Positions 1-9,215 of a DNA stretch of 64,000 nt are shown here, piece after piece. The DNA is taken from the NCBI RefSeq assembly GCF_004214795.1, contig NZ_CP035928.1, forward strand, positions 248,001 to 312,000, written 5' to 3'. The stretch comes from Malaciobacter pacificus (GTDB taxonomy: Bacteria; Campylobacterota; Campylobacteria; Campylobacterales; Arcobacteraceae). Below the pieces are notes generated by a model. The model did not search any database and was not told where the DNA came from. It saw only the letters and a list, made by a program, of their open reading frames with translations. A program made the translations under genes and the position numbers. How positions within the stretch are numbered: position 1 is the stretch's first letter; each line of letters starts with the position of its first letter.

Positions 1-288
1 CAAGGATATAGTTTCTCTTTTGATTTTGTAAAAAATGATGATGTCTTATACTCAATGATTTATATAGTTATATTCCCTTCACTATTATCATTTTATTTTT
101 GGAATATTTCAACACCTCAAGTTGGGGCAAATAAAGCAGGGCAATTTGCTCATATAATGCCAATTTCAGGTGCAGCACTTGCATATATTTTTCTTGATGA
201 GGTATTATATTTTTATCATTTAATTGGACTTATATTAATTTTTCTTGGTATTTATTTATCAATTTTTTATAAAAGAAAAGTATTTTAA
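1..288 (+). CDS. EamA/DMT-family inner-membrane permease, C-terminal part (5' end outside window)
   Basis: The reading frame is open from base 1 to the stop at 286-288, so this is the last 95 or so residues of a longer protein. It shows three to four hydrophobic helices and the pattern typical of the second EamA repeat: a proline-glycine-rich helix, then a short loop with FLDE before the last helix. The DMT superfamily moves metabolites or drugs across the inner membrane; the substrate cannot be told here. The stop codon directly abuts the ATG of the next gene at 289, suggesting co-transcription. Sure of the family type, not of the function. Confidence 0.7.
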   Translation, partial: QGYSFSFDFVKNDDVLYSMIYIVIFPSLLSFYFWNISTPQVGANKAGQFAHIMPISGAALAYIFLDEVLYFYHLIGLILIFLGIYLSIFYKRKVF

Positions 289-1571
289 ATGCAAAAAATC
301 TCTGGGGTTTTAATATTTTTATCTTTTATAACAACTTTATATTTTTATTTTTTCCAAAATGATTTTTTAATCATTTCTGGAATATTAGCTTGGAGTGCAT
401 TTATAATACTTTTTACTTCACTAAAAAGTAAAAAACTACTCTTGTTATTCTTTTTTTATTAAGTATAGTTGCTTTAATTTATTCATATATAAATAGCTAT
501 GAAATAAACTTTATCAAGCTTTTTACAGTAAATCAATATTTATTAACTCTTTTAATTGGTGTTGGTTTTTTAAGATTGATTGCCACACCAAAAAATGAAA
601 ATTTAAAAGATTTACCAAAGGGAAAAGGTTCATTTATTAGAACATATATGGGGGTTCATTTCTTTGGTTCGGTTATAAATATGTCATCATTACTATTGGT
701 TGCTGATAAAATGTATAAAAAAGCAAAACTTAGTGATGCACAGATTGTTTTATTAACTAGAGCTTTCTCTTCAGATGCTTATTGGTCACCATTTTTTGTT
801 GCTTTTGCAGCAGCTATTACTTATGCTCCAAATTTAGATACACATATAATCATCATAAATGGTCTTTTCTTAGTATTGATTGGTTTTATGTTCACTTTCT
901 ATGAAATTACAAAAAATGATAGATTTGAGTTAGAAAACTTTAGAGGATATCCCATTGCTTTAGAGACATTAGTTCTTCCTTTTTCTTTAGCTTTTTTAGT
1001 TTTACTTACAAACTATTTTGTTAAAGATTTAAAGGTAATTGTGTTAATTGCTCTATTTTCCCTTATCTTAGCTTTTTTTGTTTTACCAATTAAAAAAGGA
1101 ATAAATAAATCAATTAATATATTTAAAAGTCATATTTTAGAAGAGTTACCAAAAATGAAAGTGGAGATGTCACTATTTTTGATTGCTGGAATGTTTGGTA
1201 TTTCAATTAGTTCAATTTTATTTGGAATAGGAATAGAATTACCCTTTGAGAAATTTGATTGGATCATTGCTTCAATATTTTTAGCTCTTTTTATAATTTT
1301 AGGTTTTGTTGGAATTCATCCAATAATATCTATTGCAATTGTAGGAGAGTTTTTAAGTGGAGTTAATCATACTCTTTTAGCGGTTGCTTTTTTAATGTCT
1401 TGGGCAACAACAGTTTCAACTTCACCATTTAGTGGTTTAAATTTAACAATAGTTTCAAGGTATACTTTAGATTCTAAAAGAGTATTTAAATTAAATATTA
1501 TTTATGCAATAAAAATGTATTTTGTTTCAGTATTTTGTTTATATTGTTTATCAAAATATTTAGGGATTTAA
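289..1571 (+). pseudogene. Multi-pass membrane protein gene interrupted by a frameshift in a T7 tract
   Basis: An ATG at 289, directly after the previous stop, opens a hydrophobic frame that ends at a TAA at 460-462. The next frame continues the same kind of hydrophobic sequence without a stop from about 450 to 1571. The switch lies at seven consecutive T (451-457); one extra T would join both parts into a protein of about 427 residues with ten or so membrane helices. The downstream part alone could start at TTG 576 (331 residues) but has no clear ribosome binding site. I do not recognise the family; an ion or organic-acid transporter fold is possible. The frameshift could be a real mutation, phase variation or a sequencing error. 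Confidence 0.6.
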
Positions 1572-1600
1572 AAAATCATATAAATTTCATACGATTAAAT

Positions 1601-1690
1601 TATAATTACATTAATAGGTAGATGCATGTCTCATTTATATCCTTTCTGCTTCCTAATTTTGAATAAGATAAGCTGCATTTACCTTTTGTA
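1601..1690 (+). ncRNA. Candidate structured small RNA or long-loop hairpin between convergent genes
   Basis: A TATAAT box (1601-1606) precedes an 11-bp inverted repeat, AGGTAGATGCA (1616-1626) and TGCATTTACCT (1674-1684), with one G-U pair and a 47-nt loop, followed by TTTT. It lies between two convergent genes and codes for nothing visible. The loop is too long for an ordinary terminator. It could be a short transcript closed by a terminal stem, or a chance repeat. It matches no RNA family I recognise. Confidence 0.25.
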
Positions 1691-1692
1691 AT

Positions 1693-2334
1693 CTAATCTA
1701 AAATTCTTCTAGATGTCCAATATGCTTTTTTATAAAAAGGTTTATTTAATTTTGTGAATTTTATACCTTTGATTGATGCATGCATAAAATTTCCATCACC
1801 CATATAAACTCCAACATGTCTATCATATTTTCCTGTTTTAAAGAAAACTAAATCTCCTAATTGAAGTTGAGATTTTTTTATACCTTCTCCTGATTTAACT
1901 TGTGTTCTAGTACTTCTTGGTATTTTTACATTGAATTTCTCTTTAAAAATTCTTTGAGTAAATGCTGAACAATCAATACCTTTTTTAGAATTGCCACCAA
2001 ATTTATATTTTACATTTTTCCATTCATTATAAAACTCCATTAGGGCAGCTTTAATTTCTTTATCACTAGCATTTGAAGAAAGCTCTTTTGTTTTTTTAGT
2101 TTTACCTTCTTCAATCATAGCTTTATATTCTTCAGGTGTTATTATTGGTTCAAATTTTTCTTCTTTTTCAGATTTGAATAATTTTTGATATTCTTCATAT
2201 GAAATAATAATTTCTTTATTTGTATTATTGTTTGTATTTATATTGTGTTCTGAGTTGTCTGCTACAGATTTAGATGCTGTACAACCTGTAAATATTAGTA
2301 AAAGTGGAATAAAAAAATAAGATTTTTTTATCAT
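1693..2334 (-). CDS. NlpC/P60-family cell-wall peptidase lipoprotein
   Basis: This is a 213-residue predicted lipoprotein: the N-terminus has a short charged start, a hydrophobic run and a lipobox ending in FTGC. A linker rich in Asn, Glu and Lys (about 25-95) leads to a C-terminal NlpC/P60 domain with the catalytic Cys in GIDCSAF, a His in RHVGVY and a second His in FMHAS. Such enzymes cleave peptide bonds in peptidoglycan stems, usually next to D-glutamate or diaminopimelate. The protein should be anchored in the outer or inner membrane facing the periplasm. The next gene upstream on the same strand is a paralogue with the same layout, so the pair looks like a tandem duplication. Confidence 0.88.
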   Translation of the reverse strand: MIKKSYFFIPLLLIFTGCTASKSVADNSEHNINTNNNTNKEIIISYEEYQKLFKSEKEEKFEPIITPEEYKAMIEEGKTKKTKELSSNASDKEIKAALMEFYNEWKNVKYKFGGNSKKGIDCSAFTQRIFKEKFNVKIPRSTRTQVKSGEGIKKSQLQLGDLVFFKTGKYDRHVGVYMGDGNFMHASIKGIKFTKLNKPFYKKAYWTSRRILD

Positions 2335-2385
2335 TAGAACTCCTGTCTAAAATTAAAATAAGCTTATATTATAGCAAAAAAGTAC

Positions 2386-2931
2386 TTAATCAATAATTCT
2401 TTGTGATTTCCAATAATGCCTCTTAAAATAGACATTATCAAGTTTAGATATGGTTACTCCTTTTTTTGTTGAAGCATGAATAAACTCTCCATTATCTAAA
2501 TATATCCCAACATGTCGTGAATTCTTTCCTGTTTTAAAAAAAACTAAATCGCCAGTATTTAAGTCTGATTTCTCAATTTCATAACCGGTCTTAGATTGTA
2601 ATTTTGTTGTTCTTGGAATATCTAAATCTAGTTTCTCTTTAAAAGCAATTTGAATTAAAGCAGAACAATCTATTCCATTTTTAGAGTTACCACCAAATTT
2701 ATATTTAACACCTTTCCATTCAGAGTAAAAGTTATAAAGTTTTTCATTTAGATTAGAACTTGATTTTCTCTCTTCTTTTATCTTCTCTTCAATTAAGTGT
2801 TCAAGTGAAGCACTCTTTATTTCAATATTATCAACTGTTTTTATATGAATATTTGTAGTCTCATTTTTTATTGAACAACCTGTAAAAAACAAAAATAAGA
2901 TAGAAATAAATAATATATTTTTAATAAACAT
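2386..2931 (-). CDS. NlpC/P60-family cell-wall peptidase lipoprotein (second copy)
   Basis: The protein has 181 residues when started at the ATG at 2929-2931; a TTG six codons upstream also keeps the frame open, but the ATG begins the lipoprotein signal cleanly (MFIKNILF, then FFTGCS). The NlpC/P60 domain fills the C-terminal half, with catalytic Cys in GIDCSAL and His residues in RHVGIY and FIHAS. It shares several identical blocks with the neighbour at 1693-2334 (WKNVKYKFGGNS against WKGVKYKFGGNS), so the two are recent paralogues; this copy has a shorter linker. The role is probably peptidoglycan stem-peptide hydrolysis in the periplasm. Confidence 0.87.
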   Translation of the reverse strand: MFIKNILFISILFLFFTGCSIKNETTNIHIKTVDNIEIKSASLEHLIEEKIKEERKSSSNLNEKLYNFYSEWKGVKYKFGGNSKNGIDCSALIQIAFKEKLDLDIPRTTKLQSKTGYEIEKSDLNTGDLVFFKTGKNSRHVGIYLDNGEFIHASTKKGVTISKLDNVYFKRHYWKSQRIID

Positions 2932-3013
2932 TATTGATATAAACCCCAAAATAAGTATATAATAAAATATTAATCAAAAATAATAATTATGTCAAGTTTT
3001 AAAAGGAATTAAA

Positions 3014-3574
3014 ATGTATAAGATTATATTGTTTAGTTTAATTAGTATTTATTTTTGTGCTTGTAGCACTTCTTTTAATGGCTTAGAAATTGATAAATTA
3101 AAAGGTAAAAAAGAGATTACAATAGATTACTGTACTGTTGATTCTTATATATCCAACTCAGAAACAAAAGAGTATGGAACTATCTTCACTGAATATATAG
3201 ATTTAGATACATCTTGTTTATGGAATGGTTTATCAAGAGGTTTTTTTGAAGATTTATTTAAAGATTCAGTTGATGTAAAATCAATGAAGGTTATTGAAAG
3301 AGTAGATTATGGAAATCAAGAGTTTACTACATATTTAATTGATAATAAATATTATATGAATTTAATATATGAGTTTAGTGCTTTTGAAGATAAGTTTATT
3401 ATTGACTATAAGGGTGAGTATTTTACTAAATTAATAAAGGAAAAGGATGTTAAATATGAAAATAAATATCTTTATAAACCAAGGTTTATATCAAATTATA
3501 AAGAGAGTTTAGTTGATAAAAACATGTTAAATAATTACTTTGGACGAGATTCTAATTTTGAATTTGCGCAGTAA
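3014..3574 (+). CDS. Predicted lipoprotein of unknown function
   Basis: This 186-residue protein has a hydrophobic N-terminus that runs into IYFCACS, a plausible lipobox with Cys near 15-17, so it is probably lipid-anchored in the cell envelope. The rest is soluble, rich in Lys, Asp, Tyr and Phe, and I recognise no domain. An AAAGGAATTAAA stretch before the ATG gives a good ribosome binding site. It is divergent from the NlpC/P60 pair and convergent with the CopD-like gene. A weak inverted repeat, CTAAGAG (3579-3585) and CTCTTAG (3598-3604), lies between it and the next gene. Confidence 0.65.
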   Translation: MYKIILFSLISIYFCACSTSFNGLEIDKLKGKKEITIDYCTVDSYISNSETKEYGTIFTEYIDLDTSCLWNGLSRGFFEDLFKDSVDVKSMKVIERVDYGNQEFTTYLIDNKYYMNLIYEFSAFEDKFIIDYKGEYFTKLIKEKDVKYENKYLYKPRFISNYKESLVDKNMLNNYFGRDSNFEFAQ

Positions 3575-3589
3575 TTACCTAAGAGAGAA

Positions 3590-4069
3590 TTAGTACCCTC
3601 TTAGTGTAATTCCTAATATAACAGCAATTAATCCTAGTACGATATTTGTAGGAATTAAATATTTTGCAAGTGGAGCTAATTGGGCTTTTGCTATTGGAAA
3701 TTCTCCTTTATCAAAAGCTTTTTGTGCTTTGTTTCTTTTTATATAAATTACTATAAAAATCAGTGTCATCACTGTCCAAATAATCTCTTTTAAAATTACA
3801 AAATTATATAAAGGTGTTCCTTTAAATCCTAAAGCTATTATCATGATAATGGCAGTTAATAATAAAAGAATAATTGAAGGAATAACCATATTAAAAAACC
3901 TTCGTAAGTTTTCCAAAGTTCTTCCTAATTTGATTTTTGGATCTTCTATGTCTTGCATAGAGTAGTGAACTGCAAATCTAATTACAATCATACCACCAAC
4001 CCAAATTATGGCTGATAGTACGTGTAGAAATATGATTAAAGTTGAAAAGTTATTAAATAATTCGCTCAT
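3590..4069 (-). CDS. CopD-like integral membrane protein
   Basis: The 159-residue protein has four predicted membrane helices: an N-terminal helix with LHVLSAIIWVGGM, two central ones, and one near the C-terminus. The His in helix one followed by WVGGM is typical of CopD-like and related small membrane proteins of proteobacteria. Proteins of this group have been linked to copper uptake or heme/cytochrome handling, but the family is broad and no copper gene is nearby. It sits 10 bp downstream of alaS on the same strand and may be read through from it. Function uncertain. Confidence 0.65.
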   Translation of the reverse strand: MSELFNNFSTLIIFLHVLSAIIWVGGMIVIRFAVHYSMQDIEDPKIKLGRTLENLRRFFNMVIPSIILLLLTAIIMIIALGFKGTPLYNFVILKEIIWTVMTLIFIVIYIKRNKAQKAFDKGEFPIAKAQLAPLAKYLIPTNIVLGLIAVILGITLRGY

Positions 4070-4079
4070 AATTTAATCT

Positions 4080-6635
4080 TTATAAATTTGCCTTAGCAAA
4101 TTCAATTGCGGCTGCTTTTGCATCTTCAATTTTAGTTACATCTTTTCCACCAGCTTGTGCAAAGTCAGGTCTTCCCCCACCTCCACCACCAACGATTGGT
4201 GCAATATTTTTAATCCAATCTCCAGCTTTGATGTTTGTATTTTTGCTTCCAGCAACAATCATAACCTTGTCACCTTTTGCTTGAAGTAATAAAATTGCAA
4301 GTTTTTCATTTGCATTTTTCATATCATCAACGATTTTTTTAAGATCACCTGCTTTTACAACATCAACTACAACTTTTGTATCACCAATCATCTCTTCTTT
4401 AATTGGAGCAGCTGTTTGACTTTGTGCTTCTTCTAGTTCTTTTTTAAGATCTTTAATTTGGTCTTTTAATTTTTTGATACCTGTAATTACATCGTTGTTT
4501 TTAACTTCAGCTTTTACATCATTTAAAGTTGAAATTATCTCTTTTGTGTACTCAATTGCAGCAGTTCCACAAACAGCTTCAATTCTTCTAACACCTGCAG
4601 AGACTCCTGATTCTTTAATAATATAGAAGCTTCCAATATCAGCAGAGTTTTTCACGTGAGTTCCACCACAAAATTCTACAGAAACATCAGCAAAACTTAC
4701 AACTCTAACCATGTCTCCATATTTTTCACCAAACATTGCAATAGCACCTTTTTCTTTTGCCTGTTCAATTGGTAACTCTTCGACATTTCCAGCAATTCCT
4801 CTTGAAATCATAGAGTTTACTAAATCTTCAACTTCTTCAATTTGTTCATTGCTCATAGCTTTTGGATAAGTAAAGTCAAATCTTAATCTTTTTGCATCAT
4901 TTAATGAACCAGCTTGTGATACACTATCTCCTAAAACCATTTTTAGTGCACTTTGTAAAAGGTGTGTAGCACTGTGATGTTTAGCAACTTCATATCTGTT
5001 TACTACAACCGCTTCAACCGCTTCACCTCTAGAAATTTCAGAATTTTCCACATTTACTTTAGAAAGATTTAATCCATGGAATTTAGCAGTCTCTTCAATA
5101 ATTGCAATATGCTCACCATCTTCTAATGCTCCAATATCACCCTCTTGTCCACCACTTGTAGCATAAAATGGTGTTTTATCTAACATTACCCATCCCGTAG
5201 TTCCCTTAGATAGAGTTTCTACTTCTTTAAAGTTTTCATCTAAAAGCGCAACGATAGTAGATTTATATGAAACATTTTCATATCCTACAAATTCATTTAA
5301 ACCATATTTTTCAATAAGTTGTTTAAAGTCACCTTCATTGGCAGAGTCTCCACTACCTTTCCACGCTGCTTTTGCTTTTGCTTTTTGTTCATCCATTAAC
5401 TCATCAAATTTAGCATTGTCAACTTTTAAATTTTTATCTCTTAACATATCTTCTGTCAAATCTAATGGGAATCCGTAAGTATCATAAAGTTTAAATGCTA
5501 CTTCACCACTAAATACTTCTTTAGTGTTTGCTAATTCATCAGTAAAAATAGCCATACCTGAATCAATAGTTTTTAAGAATCTCTCTTCTTCTAAAGTCAT
5601 TTGTTCTTTTACATAATCTTTTTGCTCAACTAATTCTGAATAGTGTCCACCCATAATTTCACATAAAGTATCATATAAATCTGCCATAAATGGTTTTCTA
5701 AATCCTAAAAGATACCCATGTCTAACAGCTCTTCTCATAATTCTTCTATTTACATAAGGTCTTCCTTCATTTCCAAATAAAATACCTTGTGCAAGCATAA
5801 ATGAACAAGCTCTTAAATGATCAGCAATCACTCTATATGAACCAATAGTCTCTTTTGTAGGAGTTTTTCCTGCTAAATTTTCTAACTTTTTGATAATTGG
5901 CTGGAAGTTAGATGAATCAAAGTTATTAAAAACACCTTCTTTAATAGCAATAACTCTTTCTAATCCCATTCCTGTATCAATTGATGGTTTTGGTAGAGGT
6001 ATTAATTCACCGCTTGATGTTCTTTCATATTGCATAAATACTAAGTTCCAAATTTCTAAGAATCTATCACCTTCTCCACCCATTTTATCTTCAGGACCAT
6101 TGAAGTTTTCTTCTCCTTGGTCATAAAAAATCTCGCTACATGGACCACAAGCTCCTGTATCTCCCATTGACCAGAAATTATCTTTGTCTCCAAATCTCAT
6201 GATTCTAGAAGGATCAATATGCTTTGACCAAATATCATAAGCTTCATCATCACTGTCATGAATAGTTACCCATAATTTTTCAATAGGTAGTGCTAGATTT
6301 TTAGTTACAAACTCCCATGCATAAGCAATAGCATCCTCTTTAAAGTAATCACCAAAAGAGAAATTACCTAGCATCTCAAAAAGTGTATGGTGACGTGCTG
6401 TGTAACCAACATTTTCTAAGTCATTGTGTTTACCACCAGCTCTAACACAAAGCTGACACGATGTTGCTTTAGGATTAGATGGAGCTGGAACAGCACCTGT
6501 AAAAATATCTTTAAATTGAACCATACCTGCATTTGTAAACATTAAAGTCGGGTCATCTGGTACTAATGGCATTGAAGATATTACTTCATGTCCTTTACTT
6601 TTGAAAAAATCTAAATATTCTTTTCTAACATCCAT
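4080..6635 (-). CDS. alaS: Alanine--tRNA ligase
   Basis: The enzyme charges tRNA-Ala with alanine in the cytoplasm and edits mischarged Ser and Gly. It begins [18 protein letters not shown], the usual class II AlaRS start; an ATG four codons upstream (6647) also keeps the frame open, but GGAAAG lies close before the ATG at 6635, which fits the family length (851 residues). The N-terminal half holds the aminoacylation core; the editing domain carries [12 protein letters not shown], with the zinc/editing Cys and His in FCGGTHV. A coiled-coil linker and a glycine-rich C-terminal domain ([16 protein letters not shown]) complete the standard layout. Confidence 0.97.
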   Translation of the reverse strand: MDVRKEYLDFFKSKGHEVISSMPLVPDDPTLMFTNAGMVQFKDIFTGAVPAPSNPKATSCQLCVRAGGKHNDLENVGYTARHHTLFEMLGNFSFGDYFKEDAIAYAWEFVTKNLALPIEKLWVTIHDSDDEAYDIWSKHIDPSRIMRFGDKDNFWSMGDTGACGPCSEIFYDQGEENFNGPEDKMGGEGDRFLEIWNLVFMQYERTSSGELIPLPKPSIDTGMGLERVIAIKEGVFNNFDSSNFQPIIKKLENLAGKTPTKETIGSYRVIADHLRACSFMLAQGILFGNEGRPYVNRRIMRRAVRHGYLLGFRKPFMADLYDTLCEIMGGHYSELVEQKDYVKEQMTLEEERFLKTIDSGMAIFTDELANTKEVFSGEVAFKLYDTYGFPLDLTEDMLRDKNLKVDNAKFDELMDEQKAKAKAAWKGSGDSANEGDFKQLIEKYGLNEFVGYENVSYKSTIVALLDENFKEVETLSKGTTGWVMLDKTPFYATSGGQEGDIGALEDGEHIAIIEETAKFHGLNLSKVNVENSEISRGEAVEAVVVNRYEVAKHHSATHLLQSALKMVLGDSVSQAGSLNDAKRLRFDFTYPKAMSNEQIEEVEDLVNSMISRGIAGNVEELPIEQAKEKGAIAMFGEKYGDMVRVVSFADVSVEFCGGTHVKNSADIGSFYIIKESGVSAGVRRIEAVCGTAAIEYTKEIISTLNDVKAEVKNNDVITGIKKLKDQIKDLKKELEEAQSQTAAPIKEEMIGDTKVVVDVVKAGDLKKIVDDMKNANEKLAILLLQAKGDKVMIVAGSKNTNIKAGDWIKNIAPIVGGGGGGRPDFAQAGGKDVTKIEDAKAAAIEFAKANL

Positions 6636-6743
6636 AAAACTTTCCATTCTTATTAAAATTAAGTTGATTTTATCTAAAAATTAATTTAGGCTAGATTAGT
6701 AAAACTTAAAAAAATGTAAAACAAAATTTAAGTTAATGGAAGA

Positions 6744-6749
6744 TATAAT
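6744..6749 (+). promoter_or_regulatory. Likely -10 box for the first thioredoxin gene
   Basis: TATAAT lies 60 bp before the ATG at 6810, in the spacer between divergent alaS and the thioredoxins. Campylobacterota sigma-70 promoters depend mainly on the -10 box and AT-rich upstream DNA, and no clear -35 is seen here. Confidence 0.4.
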
Positions 6750-6809
6750 AAATAAGTTGAATTAATAATATTAAGTGAAACAAAATAAATTAAAATTAAG
6801 GAAGATAAA

Positions 6810-7127
6810 ATGGGTAAATATATTGAATTAACTCCTGCAAATTTTGAAGAAGTTACAAATAGTGGTGTTTCTATGGTAGATTTCTGGGCTCCATGGTGTG
6901 GACCTTGTAGAATGATCGCTCCAGTAATTGATGAGTTAGCAGCTGATTTTGATGGTAAAGCAAACATTTGTAAAGTTAATACTGATGAAGAGCAAGATTT
7001 AGCAGTTAAATTTGGTGTTAGATCTATTCCTACAATTATCTTTATGAAAGATGGTGAAGTAGTTGATACTATGGTTGGTGCTTCTTCAAAGCAAGCATTT
7101 ACTGATAAAATTAACTCTTTATTATAA
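6810..7127 (+). CDS. trxA: Thioredoxin (first of two tandem copies)
   Basis: A 105-residue cytoplasmic thioredoxin, which reduces protein disulfides and is itself reduced by thioredoxin reductase (trxB at 12188). The active site WCGPC is at residues 29-33, the buried Asp is in MVDFWAPW, and the cis-proline loop is in RSIPTI. An AAGGAAG ribosome binding site precedes the ATG. A perfect-palindrome terminator (7156-7184) separates it from a second copy with the same length and about 80% identity (84 of 105 residues by eye). The two are therefore probably separately expressed. Confidence 0.95.
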   Translation: MGKYIELTPANFEEVTNSGVSMVDFWAPWCGPCRMIAPVIDELAADFDGKANICKVNTDEEQDLAVKFGVRSIPTIIFMKDGEVVDTMVGASSKQAFTDKINSLL

Positions 7128-7150
7128 TAAATAATCAAAATAATAGACAA

Positions 7151-7184
7151 AAAAAGGCTAAGATTTAAATCTTAGCCTTTTTTT
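7151..7184 (+). terminator. Rho-independent terminator after the first thioredoxin
   Basis: A perfect 22-bp palindrome built from GGCTAAGATTT and AAATCTTAGCC (7156-7177) is flanked by A-tracts upstream and followed by TTTTTTT (7178-7184). It should stop transcription between the two thioredoxin genes, and the A-tract also allows function on the other strand. Confidence 0.85.
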
Positions 7185-7254
7185 ATGATCAATTTAAGCT
7201 TAATATAAATTATTAGATGATAAAATTTTTCCACAAAATAAAAAAGGAATAAAA

Positions 7255-7572
7255 ATGGGAAAATATATTGAATTAAATAATAACAATTTTGAAGAAACAG
7301 TAAGTGAAGGTATTTCATTAGTAGATTTTTGGGCTCCATGGTGTGGACCTTGTAGAATGTTATCACCAGTAATTGATGAATTAGCAGCTGATTTTGAAGG
7401 TAAAGCAAAAATTTGTAAAGTTAATTCTGATGAAGAGCAAGATTTAGCTGTTAAATATGGTGTTAGATCAATTCCAACGATTTTATTTATGAAAGATGGA
7501 GAAGTTGTTGATACTATGATTGGTGCAGCATCTAAACAAGCATTCACAGATAAATTAAATTCAATTATCTAA
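7255..7572 (+). CDS. trxA: Thioredoxin (second tandem copy)
   Basis: A 105-residue thioredoxin with WCGPC at 29-33 and a cis-proline in RSIPTI. It differs from the first copy at 21 positions, eight of them in residues 8-20, near the N-terminal helix; the active-site region and the 65-90 stretch are almost unchanged. It has its own ribosome binding site (AAAAAGGAATAAAA) and its own downstream terminator. Both copies keep all catalytic residues, so both are probably functional; whether they have different partners cannot be read from the sequence. Confidence 0.95.
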   Translation: MGKYIELNNNNFEETVSEGISLVDFWAPWCGPCRMLSPVIDELAADFEGKAKICKVNSDEEQDLAVKYGVRSIPTILFMKDGEVVDTMIGAASKQAFTDKLNSII

Positions 7573-7607
7573 TAACACTTATATACTATAAATACAATCA
7601 ATTATTT

Positions 7608-7639
7608 AAAAGGTAAGGTTTTTTAACCTTACCTTTTTT
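7608..7639 (+). terminator. Rho-independent terminator after the second thioredoxin
   Basis: The stem AAAAGGTAAGGTT (7608-7620) pairs with AACCTTACCTTTT (7625-7637) around a TTTT loop and runs into a T-tract. It ends the thioredoxin unit before the symporter gene. Confidence 0.85.
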
Positions 7640-7727
7640 ATTTTTAAAACAAATAATCAAATGTCATATTAAAGCCACACAGATTTTTTATGATTTCACT
7701 ATAAGAAATTCATAAAAAGGATCAGTC

Positions 7728-9134
7728 ATGAGTAACACAATGAAATTTGCAATACCAATTCTTGTTGCAATCATCGTAGCTCTTATTCCAACACCGGAAG
7801 GATTAGCAGTAAACGCACAATATTTCTTCGCAATATTCTTAGGAGTTATTGTAGCTTTAATTTTAGAACCAATTCCGCCAGCACTTATTGGTTTAACAGG
7901 GGTTGCTTTTAGTGCAGCGTTTGGTTTAGTAGGAGACAATGCAAAAGATGCTGCTAAATGGGCATTAAGTGGTTTCTCTAATGGAGTTATTTGGTTAATT
8001 TTTGCAGCGTTTATGTTTGCACTTGGTTACAAAAAATCAGGTCTTGGAAAAAGAATTGCGTTAATTTTAGTTAAAAAATTAGGTAAAACTACACTTGGTT
8101 TAGGTTACGCAGTTGCATTTGCAGATGGAGTTTTAGCACCATTTATGCCTTCAAATACAGCAAGAAGTGCAGGTACTATTTTCCCAATTGCTATTAATAT
8201 TCCACAAATGTTTAATTCAACTCCTGAAAATGAGCCTAGAAAAATTGGTTCATATATTTCATGGGTAGCAATAGCTGCAACAACTGTTACAAGTTCTATG
8301 TTCTTAACAGCACTTGCACCAAATTTACTTGCAGTGTCTTTAGTTGAGAAAAACATTCATATTCCAATTGATTGGGGTACTTGGTTTAGTACACTTGCAA
8401 TAATTATGATTCCACTATTCTTATTAGTGCCAATCTTAACATATATTGTATATCCACCAGAACAAAAAACTTCTCCTGAAGCTCCAGCTTGGGCAGCAGC
8501 AGAGTTAGAAAAAATGGGTTCAATTACTAGAAAAGAAATTTTAATGCTTGGACTTGGATTACTTGCTCTTGTTTTATGGATTTTTGGTAAACAAATTGGA
8601 ATAGATAGTACAGTTGCAGCAATCTTTGTATTATGTTTACTTGTTTTAACAAATGTTATTACTTGGGAAGATGTTATCACTAACAAAGGTGCAATCAACG
8701 TATTCATCTGGTTCGCAACTTTAGTAGCAATGGCAGCAGGTTTAAATAAAGTAGGATATTTAAAATGGGCATCTGGATTAATTTCTAGCTTCTTAGTGGG
8801 AATGGATCCAACAATGATTGCACTTGTCTTAGTGGTATTATTCTTTTTATTCCACTATTTATTTGCATCAGTAACTGCACACGTGGTAGCTTTACTTCCT
8901 TTATTCTTAGGAATTGCGGCTAACTTACTACCTGCAGATATGTTACAACCTTTAGCAATCTTACTTGTAGGTTCATTAGGGTTAATGGGAATTATCACTC
9001 CATATGCAACTGGTCCTTCTCCAATTTGGTATGGTGCTGGATATATTTCACAAGCAAAATGGTGGTTCTTAGGTCTAATCTTCGGTGCAATTTTCTTAGC
9101 TGCACTTGTAGTTTTAGGACTAATAATCTTATAA
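7728..9134 (+). CDS. DASS-family anion/dicarboxylate:sodium symporter (CitT/SLC13-like)
   Basis: The 468-residue inner-membrane protein has about 12 hydrophobic segments and the divalent-anion symporter layout: two repeats, each with a Ser/Asn-Thr turn, here MPSNTARSAGTIFPIA (first repeat) and a C-terminal GIITPYATGPSPIWYGAGY (second repeat). Relatives in the CitT/TtdT branch exchange or import citrate, tartrate, succinate or other C4-dicarboxylates. A terminator follows at 9155-9190, then a two-component system whose kinase has a binding-protein-like sensor. The inference is that this system controls uptake of the same substrate; the exact anion is unknown. Confidence 0.88.
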   Translation: MSNTMKFAIPILVAIIVALIPTPEGLAVNAQYFFAIFLGVIVALILEPIPPALIGLTGVAFSAAFGLVGDNAKDAAKWALSGFSNGVIWLIFAAFMFALGYKKSGLGKRIALILVKKLGKTTLGLGYAVAFADGVLAPFMPSNTARSAGTIFPIAINIPQMFNSTPENEPRKIGSYISWVAIAATTVTSSMFLTALAPNLLAVSLVEKNIHIPIDWGTWFSTLAIIMIPLFLLVPILTYIVYPPEQKTSPEAPAWAAAELEKMGSITRKEILMLGLGLLALVLWIFGKQIGIDSTVAAIFVLCLLVLTNVITWEDVITNKGAINVFIWFATLVAMAAGLNKVGYLKWASGLISSFLVGMDPTMIALVLVVLFFLFHYLFASVTAHVVALLPLFLGIAANLLPADMLQPLAILLVGSLGLMGIITPYATGPSPIWYGAGYISQAKWWFLGLIFGAIFLAALVVLGLIIL

Positions 9135-9154
9135 AAAAACTTATCTCTCCTTAA

Positions 9155-9190
9155 AAAAAGGTGTTAGGAATTTTTCCTAGCACCTTTTTT
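9155..9190 (+). terminator. Rho-independent terminator after the DASS symporter
   Basis: AGGTGTTAGGA and TCCTAGCACCT (one G-U pair) form a stem around a short T-rich loop, flanked by A7 upstream and followed by T6 at 9185-9190. Confidence 0.85.
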
Positions 9191-9203
9191 ATTTAGAATT
9201 AAC

Positions 9204-9209
9204 TATAAT
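9204..9209 (+). promoter_or_regulatory. -10 box directly before the histidine kinase start
   Basis: TATAAT ends six bases before the ATG at 9216. With the usual spacing, transcription would begin at or next to the start codon, and no ribosome binding site is visible in AGCAGA. This suggests a leaderless or nearly leaderless mRNA. Confidence 0.4.
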
Positions 9210-9215
9210 AGCAGA

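Noticed and set aside
1630-1690. A GGAAGCAG string on the minus strand, like the SRP RNA motif
   Set aside because: The rest of the region is AT-rich, has no GGAA tetraloop hairpin and none of the other conserved SRP RNA helix bases, so the match is chance.
7172-7547. Minus-strand frames across the second thioredoxin
   Set aside because: Antisense shadows of a conserved gene, and similar ones occur over the first copy.
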